The translations under genes and the position numbers were made by a program. A stretch of DNA of 64,000 bases, taken from the NCBI RefSeq assembly GCF_004145845.1, contig NZ_SELP01000004.1, positions 1 through 64,000 on the forward strand. Direction: 5' to 3'. The notes beneath the pieces are model-generated. The model was not told the DNA's origin and searched no databases. It saw only the letters and a list, made by a program, of their open reading frames with translations. Positions 44,104-53,246 of this stretch are shown here, piece after piece (the stretch's first letter is position 1; the number at the start of each line of letters is the position of its first letter). Source of the stretch: Loktanella sp. IMCC34160. Its GTDB lineage: Bacteria > Pseudomonadota > Alphaproteobacteria > Rhodobacterales > Rhodobacteraceae.

Positions 44104-44952
44104 TCATGAGGTTTTGGTATCGGCCGATTTCTTCCTGCCGGGAGCCTTTGCTTTCTCAAGAGTAAAGAGTGTCCAAGCGCAATCAAAGTGGCTTCGACCT
44201 TCACCAGAGAACGCTACCGAATGAGCCTCTTTGACGTCTCCTCTGGTTGACACCTTGGTCGTCTTGGCAAGTTCAAGCTGATAGCAGCGGAGCCAATCCA
44301 CTGTCCTTTGTTGAATGGAATCCTCCCTTTTCGGGATCAAGGGCAGTTCAAAGGGTGCCGCCCATATATCGAATTCATCTCTGTCAAACCCAACTGCACA
44401 ACGTAGCCCTCCGTCCCTGTCAGGGAACTTTACCCAAGAGAACGCGAAGGAAAGTTCGAAATCGGGATTCAAGCAGAGAGATTTGTCGTCGATCATGGCG
44501 CTGGATGAATTGAGGGAGACCAATTTGAGTTCACCATTAAGGAGGCCTGTTGTGAGCTTCTCCTCAACCGCAACGCGCCGCTCGTACCGTTTTGCGTCGA
44601 TCAAACGACAGTCGAAGGTCTCACCAAACCTGTCACGTTCAGCTCGAGCCTTCCGTATCGCGTCTTGGACGTTCTCCAAGGTCTCTTGGTGGACTTGTTT
44701 TGCGTCCTCTGACATCTCCGAAGTACCCATGGTGACAAGATTCAGTCCCTGATCTGAAAGGCGACGGAGGGTCCTCTCAAGGCGGTCTTTCTCGGCAATC
44801 AAGTCAGCGGATTCCGTGACGGACTTATCATAATAGGACGCTTCGATCCCTTCCCATTCATCCGGGAACATGAAGCACCCGGTTCGCCAGAACGCTTCGT
44901 TCAAACTGATTGCGCGGGTAGGGTCGTTTTGCACTTTCGGAAACTTTCTCAA
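44104..44952 (-). CDS. hypothetical island protein with coiled coil
   Basis: 282 residues, soluble. N-terminal part (RAISLNEAFWRTGCFMFPDE), a probable coiled coil at about 50-110 (DLIAEKDRLERTLRRLSDQG, ENVQDAIRKARAERDRFGE), then a globular part (VAVEEKLTTGLLNGELKLVS) and a Lys/Arg-rich end (PGRKKSADTKTS). Layout recalls regulators seen beside integrases, but the family was not recognised. Three spaced palindromes lie directly upstream, which suggests tight or self-control. Confidence 0.6.
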   Translation of the reverse strand: MRKFPKVQNDPTRAISLNEAFWRTGCFMFPDEWEGIEASYYDKSVTESADLIAEKDRLERTLRRLSDQGLNLVTMGTSEMSEDAKQVHQETLENVQDAIRKARAERDRFGETFDCRLIDAKRYERRVAVEEKLTTGLLNGELKLVSLNSSSAMIDDKSLCLNPDFELSFAFSWVKFPDRDGGLRCAVGFDRDEFDIWAAPFELPLIPKREDSIQQRTVDWLRCYQLELAKTTKVSTRGDVKEAHSVAFSGEGRSHFDCAWTLFTLEKAKAPGRKKSADTKTS

Positions 44953-44988
44953 CTCTGAAATCCTTCGGGCCTTAATCGTCGGGGTGGC

Positions 44989-45080
44989 TTTATATAGATT
45001 ATATAGGAAACGGCTGGAGCCAACCGGCCCCTTATATAACGTTACATAGGGCGACTGGCCCCCTACGTAACGATACGTAG
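44989..45080. repeat. three spaced operator-like palindromes between integrase and 44104-44952
   Basis: Copies of 18 bases at 44989-45006, 45032-45049 (TTATATAACGTTACATAG) and 45063-45080 (CTACGTAACGATACGTAG). Starts are 43 and 31 bases apart, close to four and three DNA turns, so all face the same side. The last overlaps the integrase stop codon. The first lies 37 bases before the start of the minus-strand gene. Typical of cooperative binding by a dimeric regulator. Confidence 0.55.
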
Positions 45081-46253
45081 CTTCCTGCTTTCGCCGCCCT
45101 GTCTGCCGATAGAGGCGGCAAGCCGCGCCGCGACAGACCCCGCCGCCCGTTGAACCGCGTCGTCCGCAAGGTGGGCATAGCGCAGGGTCGTTTGCAGGTT
45201 CCGATGCCCCATGATCTCTTTAAGTGTGAACGGGTCGATCCCGCTTTGCATGGCAACACTGGCGTAGGTGTGCCTTAGGTCGTGAAGCCTCACGTCTTCC
45301 AGACCGGCCCGTTCCCGAATGCGTCGCCAAGGCCGTTCCAGATCCGTTAGATAACCGTCCGGGGTGATGCCTTGGATCACGTAGGGGTTTCCGTCACGCC
45401 GGGGCAGACTCATCAGGATATCGTATGCATCGCGGGGCAGGGGGATACGCCGCCGCCCGGTCTTGCTGTCGGGAAGGTCGAGGTGGGTGTAGTGGATATA
45501 GTCCCACCGAAGGGTGGTTATCTCATTCCTGCGACACCCGGTCAGCATCAAGAGCATGATCGCGGATATCACGAACACGGTTTCGCTTTCGTCTTGGAGG
45601 CATTCGTTCAAGACGCGGCCAAGGCGGGTTTGCTCTTCCTCCGAGAGATAGCGCTTCTTCTCCTCTTCGCGGTTCTTCTTGATCCGGTGCGCGGGGTTGG
45701 ACCCTTCCGCGCGAAGCCCCCAATCCTGCGCCGTGTTGAACAGCTTCGAGATCAATGCCAGCACCCGGTTGGCCTGATAGGGCGCGTCGGTGCTCAGTTT
45801 CAGGTGAAGTGCGGCCACATCGGCGCGGGTCACGTCATTGATCAACATCGGGCCAAGCGCGGGCCGGATGTGCAGCCGGATCAGCATTTCGTAAGAGCGA
45901 TTGGTTGAAGGCTTGCAATGGATCGCTGCGTAGTCGCGCAGAAACCGCTCGCAGAGCGCCGTGACGGTCGGGGCCTGCCTTCGCTCCTGTCTGGTGGCGG
46001 AAGGGTCCTCTCCGCGCAGCACATCGCCCAGAAGCCGCTTTGCCTCCGCGCGGGCTTGGTCAGCGGTCAGAACGCCGTGCGAGCCGATGGTATAGCGCCG
46101 GGTTCGTCGCCCGTTCCGATATTGAACAAGGTAGGTCTTCTTGCCCGAGGGATAGACCCGGACACCGAAGCCGGGAACGTCACCGTCCCAGAGCAGGTAA
46201 TCCCGGTCGCGGATCGCGAGGGCTTCGACGGAGCGTTTTGTCAGGCGGAACAT
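45063..46253 (-). CDS. int: tyrosine integrase of the island
   Basis: 396 residues, P4/DUF4102-type integrase. N-terminal arm-binding domain (DVPGFGVRVYPSGKKTYLVQY), core-binding domain about 95-185, catalytic domain with Arg241 (TGCRRNE), His324-x-x-Arg327 (LHDLRH), His350 (MGHRN) and nucleophile Tyr359 (LRYAHL). ATG 46253 is chosen; an upstream GTG frame merely reads through the arm repeat. It lies 180 bases inside attR and is transcribed into the island. Confidence 0.95.
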   Translation of the reverse strand: MFRLTKRSVEALAIRDRDYLLWDGDVPGFGVRVYPSGKKTYLVQYRNGRRTRRYTIGSHGVLTADQARAEAKRLLGDVLRGEDPSATRQERRQAPTVTALCERFLRDYAAIHCKPSTNRSYEMLIRLHIRPALGPMLINDVTRADVAALHLKLSTDAPYQANRVLALISKLFNTAQDWGLRAEGSNPAHRIKKNREEEKKRYLSEEEQTRLGRVLNECLQDESETVFVISAIMLLMLTGCRRNEITTLRWDYIHYTHLDLPDSKTGRRRIPLPRDAYDILMSLPRRDGNPYVIQGITPDGYLTDLERPWRRIRERAGLEDVRLHDLRHTYASVAMQSGIDPFTLKEIMGHRNLQTTLRYAHLADDAVQRAAGSVAARLAASIGRQGGESRKLRIVT

Positions 46254-46282
46254 TCGAGAACATCTCCAGATCGGGGGTTTCT

Positions 46283-46306
46283 GCCGGAAGCAATACGGAA
46301 GCACCG
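46283..46306 (+). repeat. arm-type direct repeat, right copy
   Basis: 24 bp identical to 37499-37522. Located 30-53 bases before the integrase start, so integrase binding here could also repress its own gene. Confidence 0.7.
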
Positions 46307-46432
46307 TGCAGCAAAATCTGGAGTAGTTTGTGCGCGTCGGGCGCAGCGCGCGTCAACGTAAATATATGAATCAATGACATTTTTCGTAGTTCAGCGAAAT
46401 TTGGCGAAGGCCAGAGAAACCGCCTGACCCCA

Positions 46433-46481
46433 ACTTCTAATCAGCAGGTTCGGGGTTCGAGTCCTCGAGGGATCGCCATTT
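46433..46481 (+). repeat. attR: 49-bp copy of the tRNA-Arg 3' end
   Basis: Perfect repeat of 37389-37437. It lacks the 5' half of the tRNA and marks the right junction of the island. Confidence 0.93.
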
Positions 46482-46607
46482 CCCTTGTGCTGCCGGGCTT
46501 GGATCACCCGGATGTGACCGGGCCGCTGCCCGCTGAAACATTTGTGGACATTAGCCAAGGTCGCCCCCACATCTGGGTCCTGTCACAAAGCCCAAGAGGA
46601 GGTGTCC

Positions 46608-47054
46608 TTGACCAGCCGATTTGCCAAGACCGACGACGCCATCGCCCGCCTGACGCCGGAACAGTATCGCGTCACCCAGGAAAACGGCACCGAACGCCCG
46701 TTCACAGGTGAATATGACCACCATTTCGAACCCGGACTTTACGTCGATATCGTGTCCGGGGAACCTCTGTTCGCTTCGTCCATGAAATACAATTCCGGAT
46801 GCGGCTGGCCCGCCTTTGCCAAACCCATCGTCGATGACAATATCATCGAAGTGCGGGACACCTCGCACGGGATGGTCCGGGTCGAGGTCCGATCGAAACA
46901 CGGTGACAGCCACCTTGGCCACGTCTTCCCCGACGGACCGTCCGACATGGGCGGGCTGCGCTATTGCATCAATTCCGCCTCCCTGCGCTTTATCCCGAAA
47001 GAGGAGATGGAGGCCGAGGGCTATGGCGACTATCTTGACCAGGTGGAGGGCTAG
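46608..47054 (+). CDS. msrB: peptide-methionine (R)-S-oxide reductase
   Basis: 148 residues. MsrB blocks [20 protein letters not shown] and the catalytic cysteine in [11 protein letters not shown]. The paired zinc CxxC motifs of many MsrB proteins are absent ([13 protein letters not shown] in place of the first pair), so this is the zinc-free form. TTG 46608 is chosen because GAGGAG stands just before it and the N-terminus then aligns with the family; GTG two codons earlier overlaps that site. First gene of msrB-msrA-selO. Confidence 0.92.
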   Translation: MTSRFAKTDDAIARLTPEQYRVTQENGTERPFTGEYDHHFEPGLYVDIVSGEPLFASSMKYNSGCGWPAFAKPIVDDNIIEVRDTSHGMVRVEVRSKHGDSHLGHVFPDGPSDMGGLRYCINSASLRFIPKEEMEAEGYGDYLDQVEG

Positions 47055-47057
47055 ATC

Positions 47058-47567
47058 ATGGCAGAAGAACGCGCGGTTCTTGCGGGCGGCTGTTTCTGGG
47101 GGATGCAGGATCTGATCCGGCGACAGCCGGGGGTCGTGCACACCCGCGTCGGCTATACCGGCGGGGATGTCCCGAACGCGACCTATCGCAACCACGGCAC
47201 CCATGCCGAGGGGATCGAGATTGTCTTCGACCCCGACCAGACCAGCTACCGGCAGATTCTGGAATACTTCTTCCAGATCCATGACCCGACGACCCGCAAC
47301 CGTCAGGGCAACGACCTTGGCATGTCCTACCGGTCGGCGATCTATTATGTGGACGATACGCAGAAGGCCGTCGCGCTGGACACCATTGCCGATGTGGACG
47401 CATCCGGTCTCTGGCCCGGCAAGGTGGTGACAGAGGTGGAGCCTGTCGGTGATTTCTGGGAGGCCGAGCCAGAGCATCAGGATTACCTGATCCGGCATCC
47501 GGGTGGATATACCTGCCACTTCCCCCGCGCGGGATGGGTCCTGCCGAAACGCGACGCGGCGGAATAG
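47058..47567 (+). CDS. msrA: peptide-methionine (S)-S-oxide reductase
   Basis: 169 residues. Active-site GGCFWGMQD near the N-terminus, then [22 protein letters not shown], and [24 protein letters not shown]. The recycling cysteine lies near the C-terminus (YTCHFP). Repairs the S form of methionine sulfoxide. Three bases after the msrB stop, so the two stereoforms are handled by one operon. Confidence 0.95.
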   Translation: MAEERAVLAGGCFWGMQDLIRRQPGVVHTRVGYTGGDVPNATYRNHGTHAEGIEIVFDPDQTSYRQILEYFFQIHDPTTRNRQGNDLGMSYRSAIYYVDDTQKAVALDTIADVDASGLWPGKVVTEVEPVGDFWEAEPEHQDYLIRHPGGYTCHFPRAGWVLPKRDAAE

Positions 47568-47573
47568 GCGGCG

Positions 47574-49049
47574 ATGGCCATTCGGTTCCCTTTCGACAAC
47601 TCATATGCCCGCGATCTTGACGGGCTTTATGTCCCGTGGGAGGGGGCCAAGGTTCCCGGGCCGGAGATCGTGGCGTTCAACCACGGGCTGGCCGGGGAAC
47701 TGGGGCTGGACGGTGCCACGCTGGACACGTCTGAGGGGGCTGCGATCCTGTCGGGCAGCACCGCGCCGCTGGGGGCGCACCCCCTTGCGATGGCCTATGC
47801 CGGGCATCAGTTCGGCGGCTTTTCCCCGCAGCTGGGCGATGGCCGGGCGCTGCTTCTGGGCGAGGTGATCGACCGGAACGGCAAGCGGCGCGATATCCAC
47901 CTTAAAGGGTCGGGGCGCACCCCGTTTTCCCGCGGCGGCGACGGCAAGGCGGTGCTTGGCCCGGTTCTGCGCGAATTTCTGATCGGCGAGGCGATGCATG
48001 CGCTGGGTATCCCGACCATTCGGGCGCTGGCCGCCGTCACCACCGGCGAAACCATCGTCCGGCAGGATGGGCCGCAGCCTGGCGCGGTCCTGGCGCGGGT
48101 CGCCGCCTCGCACCTGCGGGTCGGAACGTTCCAGTTTTTCGCGGCCCGGCGCGAGATGGACAAGCTGCGGCAACTGGCCGATTACGCGATTGCCCGGCAT
48201 GATCCGGATCTGACCGGCGCGCCCGACCGCTATCTGCGGTTCTTCGAACGGGTGCAGGACCGTCAGGCGGACCTTTTGGCGCAATGGGTGCTGGTGGGCT
48301 TTGTCCACGGCGTGATGAACACCGACAACATGACAATTTCGGGCGAAACCATCGACTACGGCCCCTGCGCCTTTATCGACATCTACGACCCGAACGCGGT
48401 CTTCAGTTCGATCGACCACCACGGGCGCTATGCCTACGCCAGCCAGCCCAAGATCGCCCAATGGAACCTTGCGCGATTGGCAGAGTGCCTTGTGCCGCTG
48501 ATCGCGCCGGATGACCTTGACCGGGGTGTCGCGCAGGCGACCGAGGTGCTGGAACAGTTTCCCGCGATCTATCAGGAAAAATGGCTGAACCGCGTCCGGC
48601 CCAAACTGGGGCTGACCGGCGACGAACTGGCCGACCTTGATCTGGCCAACGGGTTCTTCGCGGCGATGGAGGGCCAGCAGGTCGATTTTACGCAGGCGTT
48701 TCGGCGGTTGGCTGCGGCGGCAGGCGGGCAGCCCGACAACGCCCGCGCCCTGTTCCTTGATCCCGCCCCCTTCGACGGGTGGCTGGAGCATTGGCAGGCG
48801 CGGTTCGATGCCGACCGCGCCGACCCTGCCCAACGGATCGCGGCGATGAACCGGGCCAACCCGATCTACATCCCCCGCAACCACAAGGTTGAAGAGGCGC
48901 TGAGCGCCGCCACGGGGGGCGATTTCGGACCCTTCAGAACCCTGCTTGAGGTTTTGGCCGAACCCTATACCGAACGACCGGGGCTTGAGGCTTTTGCCGC
49001 ACCCGCCCCCGACAGTTTCGGCCCCTATACAACCTTCTGCGGAACCTGA
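47574..49049 (+). CDS. selO: protein adenylyltransferase SelO
   Basis: 491 residues, pseudokinase-fold AMPylase. Seen: YAGHQFGGFSPQLGDGRALLLGE, HLKGSGRTPFSRGGDGKAVL with the flipped-ATP Lys/Arg set, FVHGVMNTDNMTISG and IDYGPCAFID (metal residues). The C-terminal TFCGT has Cys at the place of selenocysteine in eukaryotic SelO. The family AMPylates proteins in redox homeostasis. Six bases after msrA: a redox-stress operon. Confidence 0.94.
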   Translation: MAIRFPFDNSYARDLDGLYVPWEGAKVPGPEIVAFNHGLAGELGLDGATLDTSEGAAILSGSTAPLGAHPLAMAYAGHQFGGFSPQLGDGRALLLGEVIDRNGKRRDIHLKGSGRTPFSRGGDGKAVLGPVLREFLIGEAMHALGIPTIRALAAVTTGETIVRQDGPQPGAVLARVAASHLRVGTFQFFAARREMDKLRQLADYAIARHDPDLTGAPDRYLRFFERVQDRQADLLAQWVLVGFVHGVMNTDNMTISGETIDYGPCAFIDIYDPNAVFSSIDHHGRYAYASQPKIAQWNLARLAECLVPLIAPDDLDRGVAQATEVLEQFPAIYQEKWLNRVRPKLGLTGDELADLDLANGFFAAMEGQQVDFTQAFRRLAAAAGGQPDNARALFLDPAPFDGWLEHWQARFDADRADPAQRIAAMNRANPIYIPRNHKVEEALSAATGGDFGPFRTLLEVLAEPYTERPGLEAFAAPAPDSFGPYTTFCGT

Positions 49050-49062
49050 CTGGAGGCCCGAT

Positions 49063-49734
49063 ATGCGGCGTGAACACCATTGGCTGACCTTGATCCTTTG
49101 GGGGCTGCTTGGGCTGACCGCCCTCGCGGCGCTTCTGACCGGACGGTGGAGCGTGGCCTTCGTGTCACTGGTCACACTGGGCGTGACACAGGTGCCGATC
49201 CTGTTTCAGCGCTGGTCGGGTATTCGCATTCCGCCGGGTTTCGTCGCCGCGATCATCTTCTTCCTCGTCGGGACGCTGTTTCTGGGCGAGGTCGGGGATT
49301 TCTACGAACGGTTCTGGTGGTGGGACGTGATGTTGCACTCTGGCTCGGCCGTCGGGTTCGGGCTGATCGGAACCGTCATCGTTCTGATGATGGCGCAGGG
49401 GCGCAGGTTGGCGGCGACACCATTCTTCATCTTTATCTTTTCCCTGTCCTTCGCCATCGCCATCGGTGCGGTCTGGGAAATCTTTGAATTCGCGATGGAC
49501 CAGATGTTCGGGCTGAACATGCAGAAATCGGGCCTCGTGGACACGATGTGGGACCTGATCGTCGACAGCGTCGGCGGGCTGATCGGGGCCAGCGCAGGCT
49601 TTGCCTATGCCAAGGGGCATGAAACCGGGCGGCTGACCAGCGTGATCGGCGATTTCATCCGCGACAACCGGGCGCTTCTGGACGGGGCGGCGGGCCACGC
49701 CGCCGGGTCAGATCACACCGACAACGTGGCCTGA
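49063..49734 (+). CDS. DUF2238-like multi-pass membrane protein
   Basis: 223 residues with six or so helices ([68 protein letters not shown]). [16 protein letters not shown] and [15 protein letters not shown] are conserved polar spots in the family. Function unknown. GGAGG precedes ATG 49063, 13 bases after selO. The last 22 bases overlap the convergent glpK end. Confidence 0.78.
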   Translation: MRREHHWLTLILWGLLGLTALAALLTGRWSVAFVSLVTLGVTQVPILFQRWSGIRIPPGFVAAIIFFLVGTLFLGEVGDFYERFWWWDVMLHSGSAVGFGLIGTVIVLMMAQGRRLAATPFFIFIFSLSFAIAIGAVWEIFEFAMDQMFGLNMQKSGLVDTMWDLIVDSVGGLIGASAGFAYAKGHETGRLTSVIGDFIRDNRALLDGAAGHAAGSDHTDNVA

Positions 49735-51200
49735 ACCGCCCGTTTCCAGCCTGCGTATTTCCGGTCGCGGGTGGCATCATCCATCGTCGGCGTGAAGGTC
49801 CGGTCCAGCATCCACCCGCTGGCGAATTCTTCCATCCCCGGATAGACGCCCGCCCGCTGTCCGGCCAGCCATGCGGCGCCAAGCGCGGTGGTTTCCAGAA
49901 CTTCGGGCCTATCGACCGGCGCGTCGATGATATCCGACAGGAACTGCATTGCCCAATCGCTTGCCGTCATGCCGCCATCGACCCGCAGGGTCGGCTGTGC
50001 GCCTTCTGCCTTCCAATCGGCCTGCATCGCCTCCAGCAGGTCGCGGGTCTGGTAACCCACGCTTTCCAGCGCCGCGCGTGCGAATTCGGCCGGGCCGGAC
50101 CCACGGGTCAGCCCGTAAATCGCGCCCCGGCAATCGGGGTTCCAATAGGGCGCGCCAAGGCCCACGAAAGCAGGCACAAGGATCACCTCCTGATGGGGAT
50201 CTGCGCTTTCGGCCAGTGGCTGGGTTTCCTTCGCTTCGCGGATGATCTTGATCCCGTCGCGCAGCCACTGCACCACCGCGCCCGCGATGAAAATCGACCC
50301 TTCCAGCGCATAGGTCGACTTGCCGTCCAACTGATAGGCGATGGTCGTCAGGAGGCGGTTGTTCGAAGTCACCGGCGTGTCGCCGGTGTTCAGCAGCGCG
50401 AAACAGCCGGTGCCATAGGTAGACTTCAGCATCCCCGGTTCAAAACAGGCCTGCCCGACCGTGGCGGCCTGCTGGTCGCCGGCGACCCCAAGGATCGGAA
50501 TTTCGCGCCCGAACAGGTCGGGCCGGGTCACGCCGAAATCGGCGGCACAGTCCTTGACCTCGGGCAGCATGTCCATCGGGATATCGAACAGGTCGCAGAT
50601 GGTGCGGGACCAGCGGCCATTGTGGATATCATACAGCATCGTGCGTGCGGCGTTGGTCGCGTCGGTCACATGGGCCGCCCCACCGGTCAGCTTCCAGATC
50701 AGCCAGGTGTCGACGGTGCCGAACAGGAGTTCGCCCCGACGCGCCCTGTCGCGTGCGCCCTCGACATGATCGAGGATCCACTTCAGCTTCGTCCCCGAGA
50801 AATAGGGATCGGCCAGAAGCCCGGTCTTGGCGGTGATCGTCTTGTCATGGCCCGCCGCCCGCAACTCGGCGCAGAACGCCGACGTGCGCCGGTCCTGCCA
50901 GACGATCGCGCGGTAGACCGGTTTGCCGGTCGCCCGGTCCCAGACGAGCGTGGTTTCGCGTTGGTTGGTAATGCCGATGGCGGCGATGTCCGCCGGGGCC
51001 AGCCCGGCCTTTTCAATCGCCGCGCGGCAGGTGCCCGCGGTGCTGGCCCAGATCTCCTCGGGGTCGTGTTCGACCCAGCCGCTGTCGGGGAAATGCTGGG
51101 CGAATTCCTCTTGCGCGCTGGCGCTGATCCGCATGTCCTTGTCGAACACGATCGCACGGCTGGATGTGGTCCCCTGGTCGATGGCAAGGATATGGGTCAT
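49713..51200 (-). CDS. glpK: glycerol kinase
   Basis: 495 residues, FGGY family. ATP and substrate motifs: [15 protein letters not shown] at the start, [48 protein letters not shown] and [19 protein letters not shown]. Phosphorylates glycerol to sn-glycerol 3-phosphate in the cytoplasm. Stands alone; no glpF or glpD in the window. The neighbouring cdsA-plsC pair also uses glycerol-phosphate lipids. Confidence 0.96.
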   Translation of the reverse strand: MTHILAIDQGTTSSRAIVFDKDMRISASAQEEFAQHFPDSGWVEHDPEEIWASTAGTCRAAIEKAGLAPADIAAIGITNQRETTLVWDRATGKPVYRAIVWQDRRTSAFCAELRAAGHDKTITAKTGLLADPYFSGTKLKWILDHVEGARDRARRGELLFGTVDTWLIWKLTGGAAHVTDATNAARTMLYDIHNGRWSRTICDLFDIPMDMLPEVKDCAADFGVTRPDLFGREIPILGVAGDQQAATVGQACFEPGMLKSTYGTGCFALLNTGDTPVTSNNRLLTTIAYQLDGKSTYALEGSIFIAGAVVQWLRDGIKIIREAKETQPLAESADPHQEVILVPAFVGLGAPYWNPDCRGAIYGLTRGSGPAEFARAALESVGYQTRDLLEAMQADWKAEGAQPTLRVDGGMTASDWAMQFLSDIIDAPVDRPEVLETTALGAAWLAGQRAGVYPGMEEFASGWMLDRTFTPTMDDATRDRKYAGWKRAVQATLSV

Positions 51201-51283
51201 GCGGGCCTCCGGGATGTCAGTGTTAGCGCAAAACAGGCCGAAAGCGGCGATAAGTCAAGGGCGGTGCCCCGGCAACCCGTGGC

Positions 51284-52222
51284 TCAGGTCCAGACCAGAT
51301 GCGACAGGTGGTAGAAGATCGGCGCGGCGAAGATGACGCTGTCCAGCTGGTCGATCAGCCCGCCCTGACCCGGGATCAGATGCGACCAATCCCTCACGCC
51401 CCGGTCCCGCTTGATCGCCGCAAAGACGATATTGCCCGCCATGCCCGAGGTCGAAGCGGCAGCCGCCATGCCGATGGCCCCCCAAAGCCCGAAGGGCGTG
51501 ATCCAGTTGAGGACCGCACCGATGGCAACAGCGGCGGCCAGTCCGGCCAGCACCCCTTCGACCGTCTTGGGGCTGATGCCGGGCGCGATCTTGCGCCTTC
51601 CGAACCGCCGTCCAAAGTAGAGATCGACCAGATCGCCCGCCTGCACCACGATCACCAGAAAGGCGATCAGCAACACCTCGCGCCCGCCATAGCCGTCAAT
51701 GTTCAGCGTCATCAGCGCCGGAACGTGGCTCAGGCAATAGACGGCGATCATCAGCCCCCATTGGGTTTCGGCCACCCGCATCAGGAACCTGTCGGAATTG
51801 CCCCGCAGGGCCGAGATGACGGGCAACAGAAGGAAGGCATAGACCGGCACAAACACCGTGAACAGCCCGGCCCAGCCAAAGCCGACGAAGATGAACTGCA
51901 AGGGCAGCACCACGAAGAACCCAAGCGCCAGCGCCCAATGATCCGCCCGCGATTTCGTGGTCAGCGTCAGGAATTCGCGCAGGGCGGCAAAGCCCGCGAC
52001 GGCGAACAGAAGGCTGACCCCCGCCACGCCCAACAGCAGGGCCAGCGACAAAAGGATCACCATGGCCCACCAGCTTTGGACCCGGGTCATATAGGTTTCG
52101 ACCATGACGCTGGTACGCCCCTGCGGCATGCGCAGGCGGGCCGCATCGCCAATCACGGTCATCACGATCAGCACTCCGAAGGCGCCGAGTGTCAGAAGGA
52201 TCAGTTCACCGGTGGTGCTCAT
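51284..52222 (-). CDS. phosphatidate cytidylyltransferase (CdsA family)
   Basis: 312 residues, about eight membrane helices. The CDS signature region SHLIPGQGGLIDQLDSVIFA closes the protein, preceded by AGDLVDLYFGRRFGRRKIAP and GISPKTVEG. Forms CDP-diacylglycerol from phosphatidate and CTP. It is the YnbB type that often pairs with an acyltransferase gene and is distinct from the main cdsA, so a side role in lipid metabolism is possible. ATG overlaps the acyltransferase stop. Confidence 0.87.
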   Translation of the reverse strand: MSTTGELILLTLGAFGVLIVMTVIGDAARLRMPQGRTSVMVETYMTRVQSWWAMVILLSLALLLGVAGVSLLFAVAGFAALREFLTLTTKSRADHWALALGFFVVLPLQFIFVGFGWAGLFTVFVPVYAFLLLPVISALRGNSDRFLMRVAETQWGLMIAVYCLSHVPALMTLNIDGYGGREVLLIAFLVIVVQAGDLVDLYFGRRFGRRKIAPGISPKTVEGVLAGLAAAVAIGAVLNWITPFGLWGAIGMAAAASTSGMAGNIVFAAIKRDRGVRDWSHLIPGQGGLIDQLDSVIFAAPIFYHLSHLVWT

Positions 52223-52872
52223 ACCCGATCCTCCGGCCGCGTCTCCAAAAGCGCCTGCGCCGCCCGGTCAAGAAAGGCGTCCTTGTCTTCCCCGGGGCCC
52301 ACATGAATCGGGGTGCCGAAAGTGACCGTGCAGATCAGCGGCAGGGGCACGACCTCTCCCTTCGGCATGATGTGGTTCAGGTTGGCGACCCATGTGGGCA
52401 CAAGGTCCACATCAGGGCGCAGCCGCCCGATGTTATACAGCCCCGCCTTGAACGGCAGCAGGGGATCGTCGCCCATGTTGCGGTTGCCTTCGGGAAAGAT
52501 GATCAGGCTGGCGCCCTCGTCGATGGCGGCGATGATCTTGTCCATTGGCTTGTCATCCACCTCTGGCCGCCGGTCGATCAGGACACAGTTGAACACCTCT
52601 GGCCCGATGAAGGCGCGCAGCGGGGTCTTCAGCCAGTAGTCGGCGGCCGCCACGGGGCGGGTCTGGCGGCGCAGGGCCGGGGGCAGGACCGACCAGATCA
52701 TCGGCATGTCCCCGTTCGACACGTGATTGGCGAAATAGACCCTTTGGCGCTGGACCGGTTCAATCCCTTTCCAATCCGCCCGGACGGCGGTGGTGAAACG
52801 CGCGAACAGTCGGATGGAGTGGCCGACAAAGCGGGCCGCGATCCGGCGAAGGGTGGGGTTGCTGGTGATCAT
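52219..52872 (-). CDS. 1-acyl-sn-glycerol-3-phosphate acyltransferase-like protein (PlsC family)
   Basis: 217 residues. Acyltransferase block I NHVSNGD (an NHxxxxD variant of HxxxxD), block III FPEGNRN, and a possible block IV (VVPLPLICTVTFGTPIHVG). Starts at ATG 52872. Makes phosphatidate, the substrate of the downstream CdsA-like enzyme; the ATGA overlap of the two genes supports a two-step unit. Confidence 0.87.
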   Translation of the reverse strand: MITSNPTLRRIAARFVGHSIRLFARFTTAVRADWKGIEPVQRQRVYFANHVSNGDMPMIWSVLPPALRRQTRPVAAADYWLKTPLRAFIGPEVFNCVLIDRRPEVDDKPMDKIIAAIDEGASLIIFPEGNRNMGDDPLLPFKAGLYNIGRLRPDVDLVPTWVANLNHIMPKGEVVPLPLICTVTFGTPIHVGPGEDKDAFLDRAAQALLETRPEDRV

Positions 52873-52903
52873 GGGGAAACCTTGGCCTGACTGGGCCGCC
52901 AAG

Positions 52904-52936
52904 AAAAGGGAAAAGGGGCCGGAAATGTCCAGCCCC
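52904..52936 (-). terminator. terminator after pspA-yiaA
   Basis: 8-bp stem (52915-52922 with 52929-52936, one wobble), 6-base loop and on the minus strand TTTTCCCTTTT. Ten bases after the yiaA-like stop. Confidence 0.8.
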
Positions 52937-52946
52937 CTGTCTTGGT

Positions 52947-53234
52947 TCAGACGTCCTCGTCGCGGCCGACATAGTCGGACAGCAGTTTCTCGTTGCGGGC
53001 GTCTTCCAGCCGCTGCAGGCGGTCTTCGGACAGGCGCTCGTCAAACCGGTATTTCACGAAGTTCACAAGGCTGAGGGTCAGAAGAAGGATACCGATCCCC
53101 CAGTAACCCTTGGTCGACAGCGGCACGTCCGGCGACATGTAGAGGGACAGGCCCAGCATGCCGTAGGCGATGATGACGCCGAAAAGGTTGAAGTTCATGA
53201 TGACGGAATTTTCGTTGCGGGTTGCGTTGAACAT
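52947..53234 (-). CDS. yiaA: YiaA/YiaB family inner-membrane protein
   Basis: 95 residues. Two helices (FNLFGVIIAYGMLGLSLYM and GYWGIGILLLTLSLVNFVKY) and a charged C-terminal tail (FDERLSEDRLQRLEDARNEK). This family is often next to pspA in alphaproteobacteria and may anchor or tune the Psp response. 12 bases after the pspA stop, same operon. Confidence 0.85.
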   Translation of the reverse strand: MFNATRNENSVIMNFNLFGVIIAYGMLGLSLYMSPDVPLSTKGYWGIGILLLTLSLVNFVKYRFDERLSEDRLQRLEDARNEKLLSDYVGRDEDV

Positions 53235-53246
53235 GGGATGTGCTCC

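Larger units (their letters stand above)
37389..46481. mobile_element. integrated genomic island in tRNA-Arg(TCT)
   Basis: Bounded by the 49-bp repeats; the excised circle would be 9044 bp. Contains, in order: a divergent pair of membrane-protein genes, a transposase remnant, the beta/ImmA/two-TM operon, a rep-like gene, a small PC4-like gene, an AlpA-like gene, an unknown gene, and the integrase next to attR. No phage structural, conjugation or packaging genes are seen, so it resembles a small integrative element or satellite that relies on others for transfer. AT content is visibly higher than in flanking genes. Confidence 0.9.

Noticed and set aside
46254-46304. Upstream extension of the integrase from a GTG in the arm repeat
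   Set aside because: The extra residues are only a translation of the repeat (same peptide in the left copy), there is no ribosome site, and the domain starts at MFRLTKRSV.
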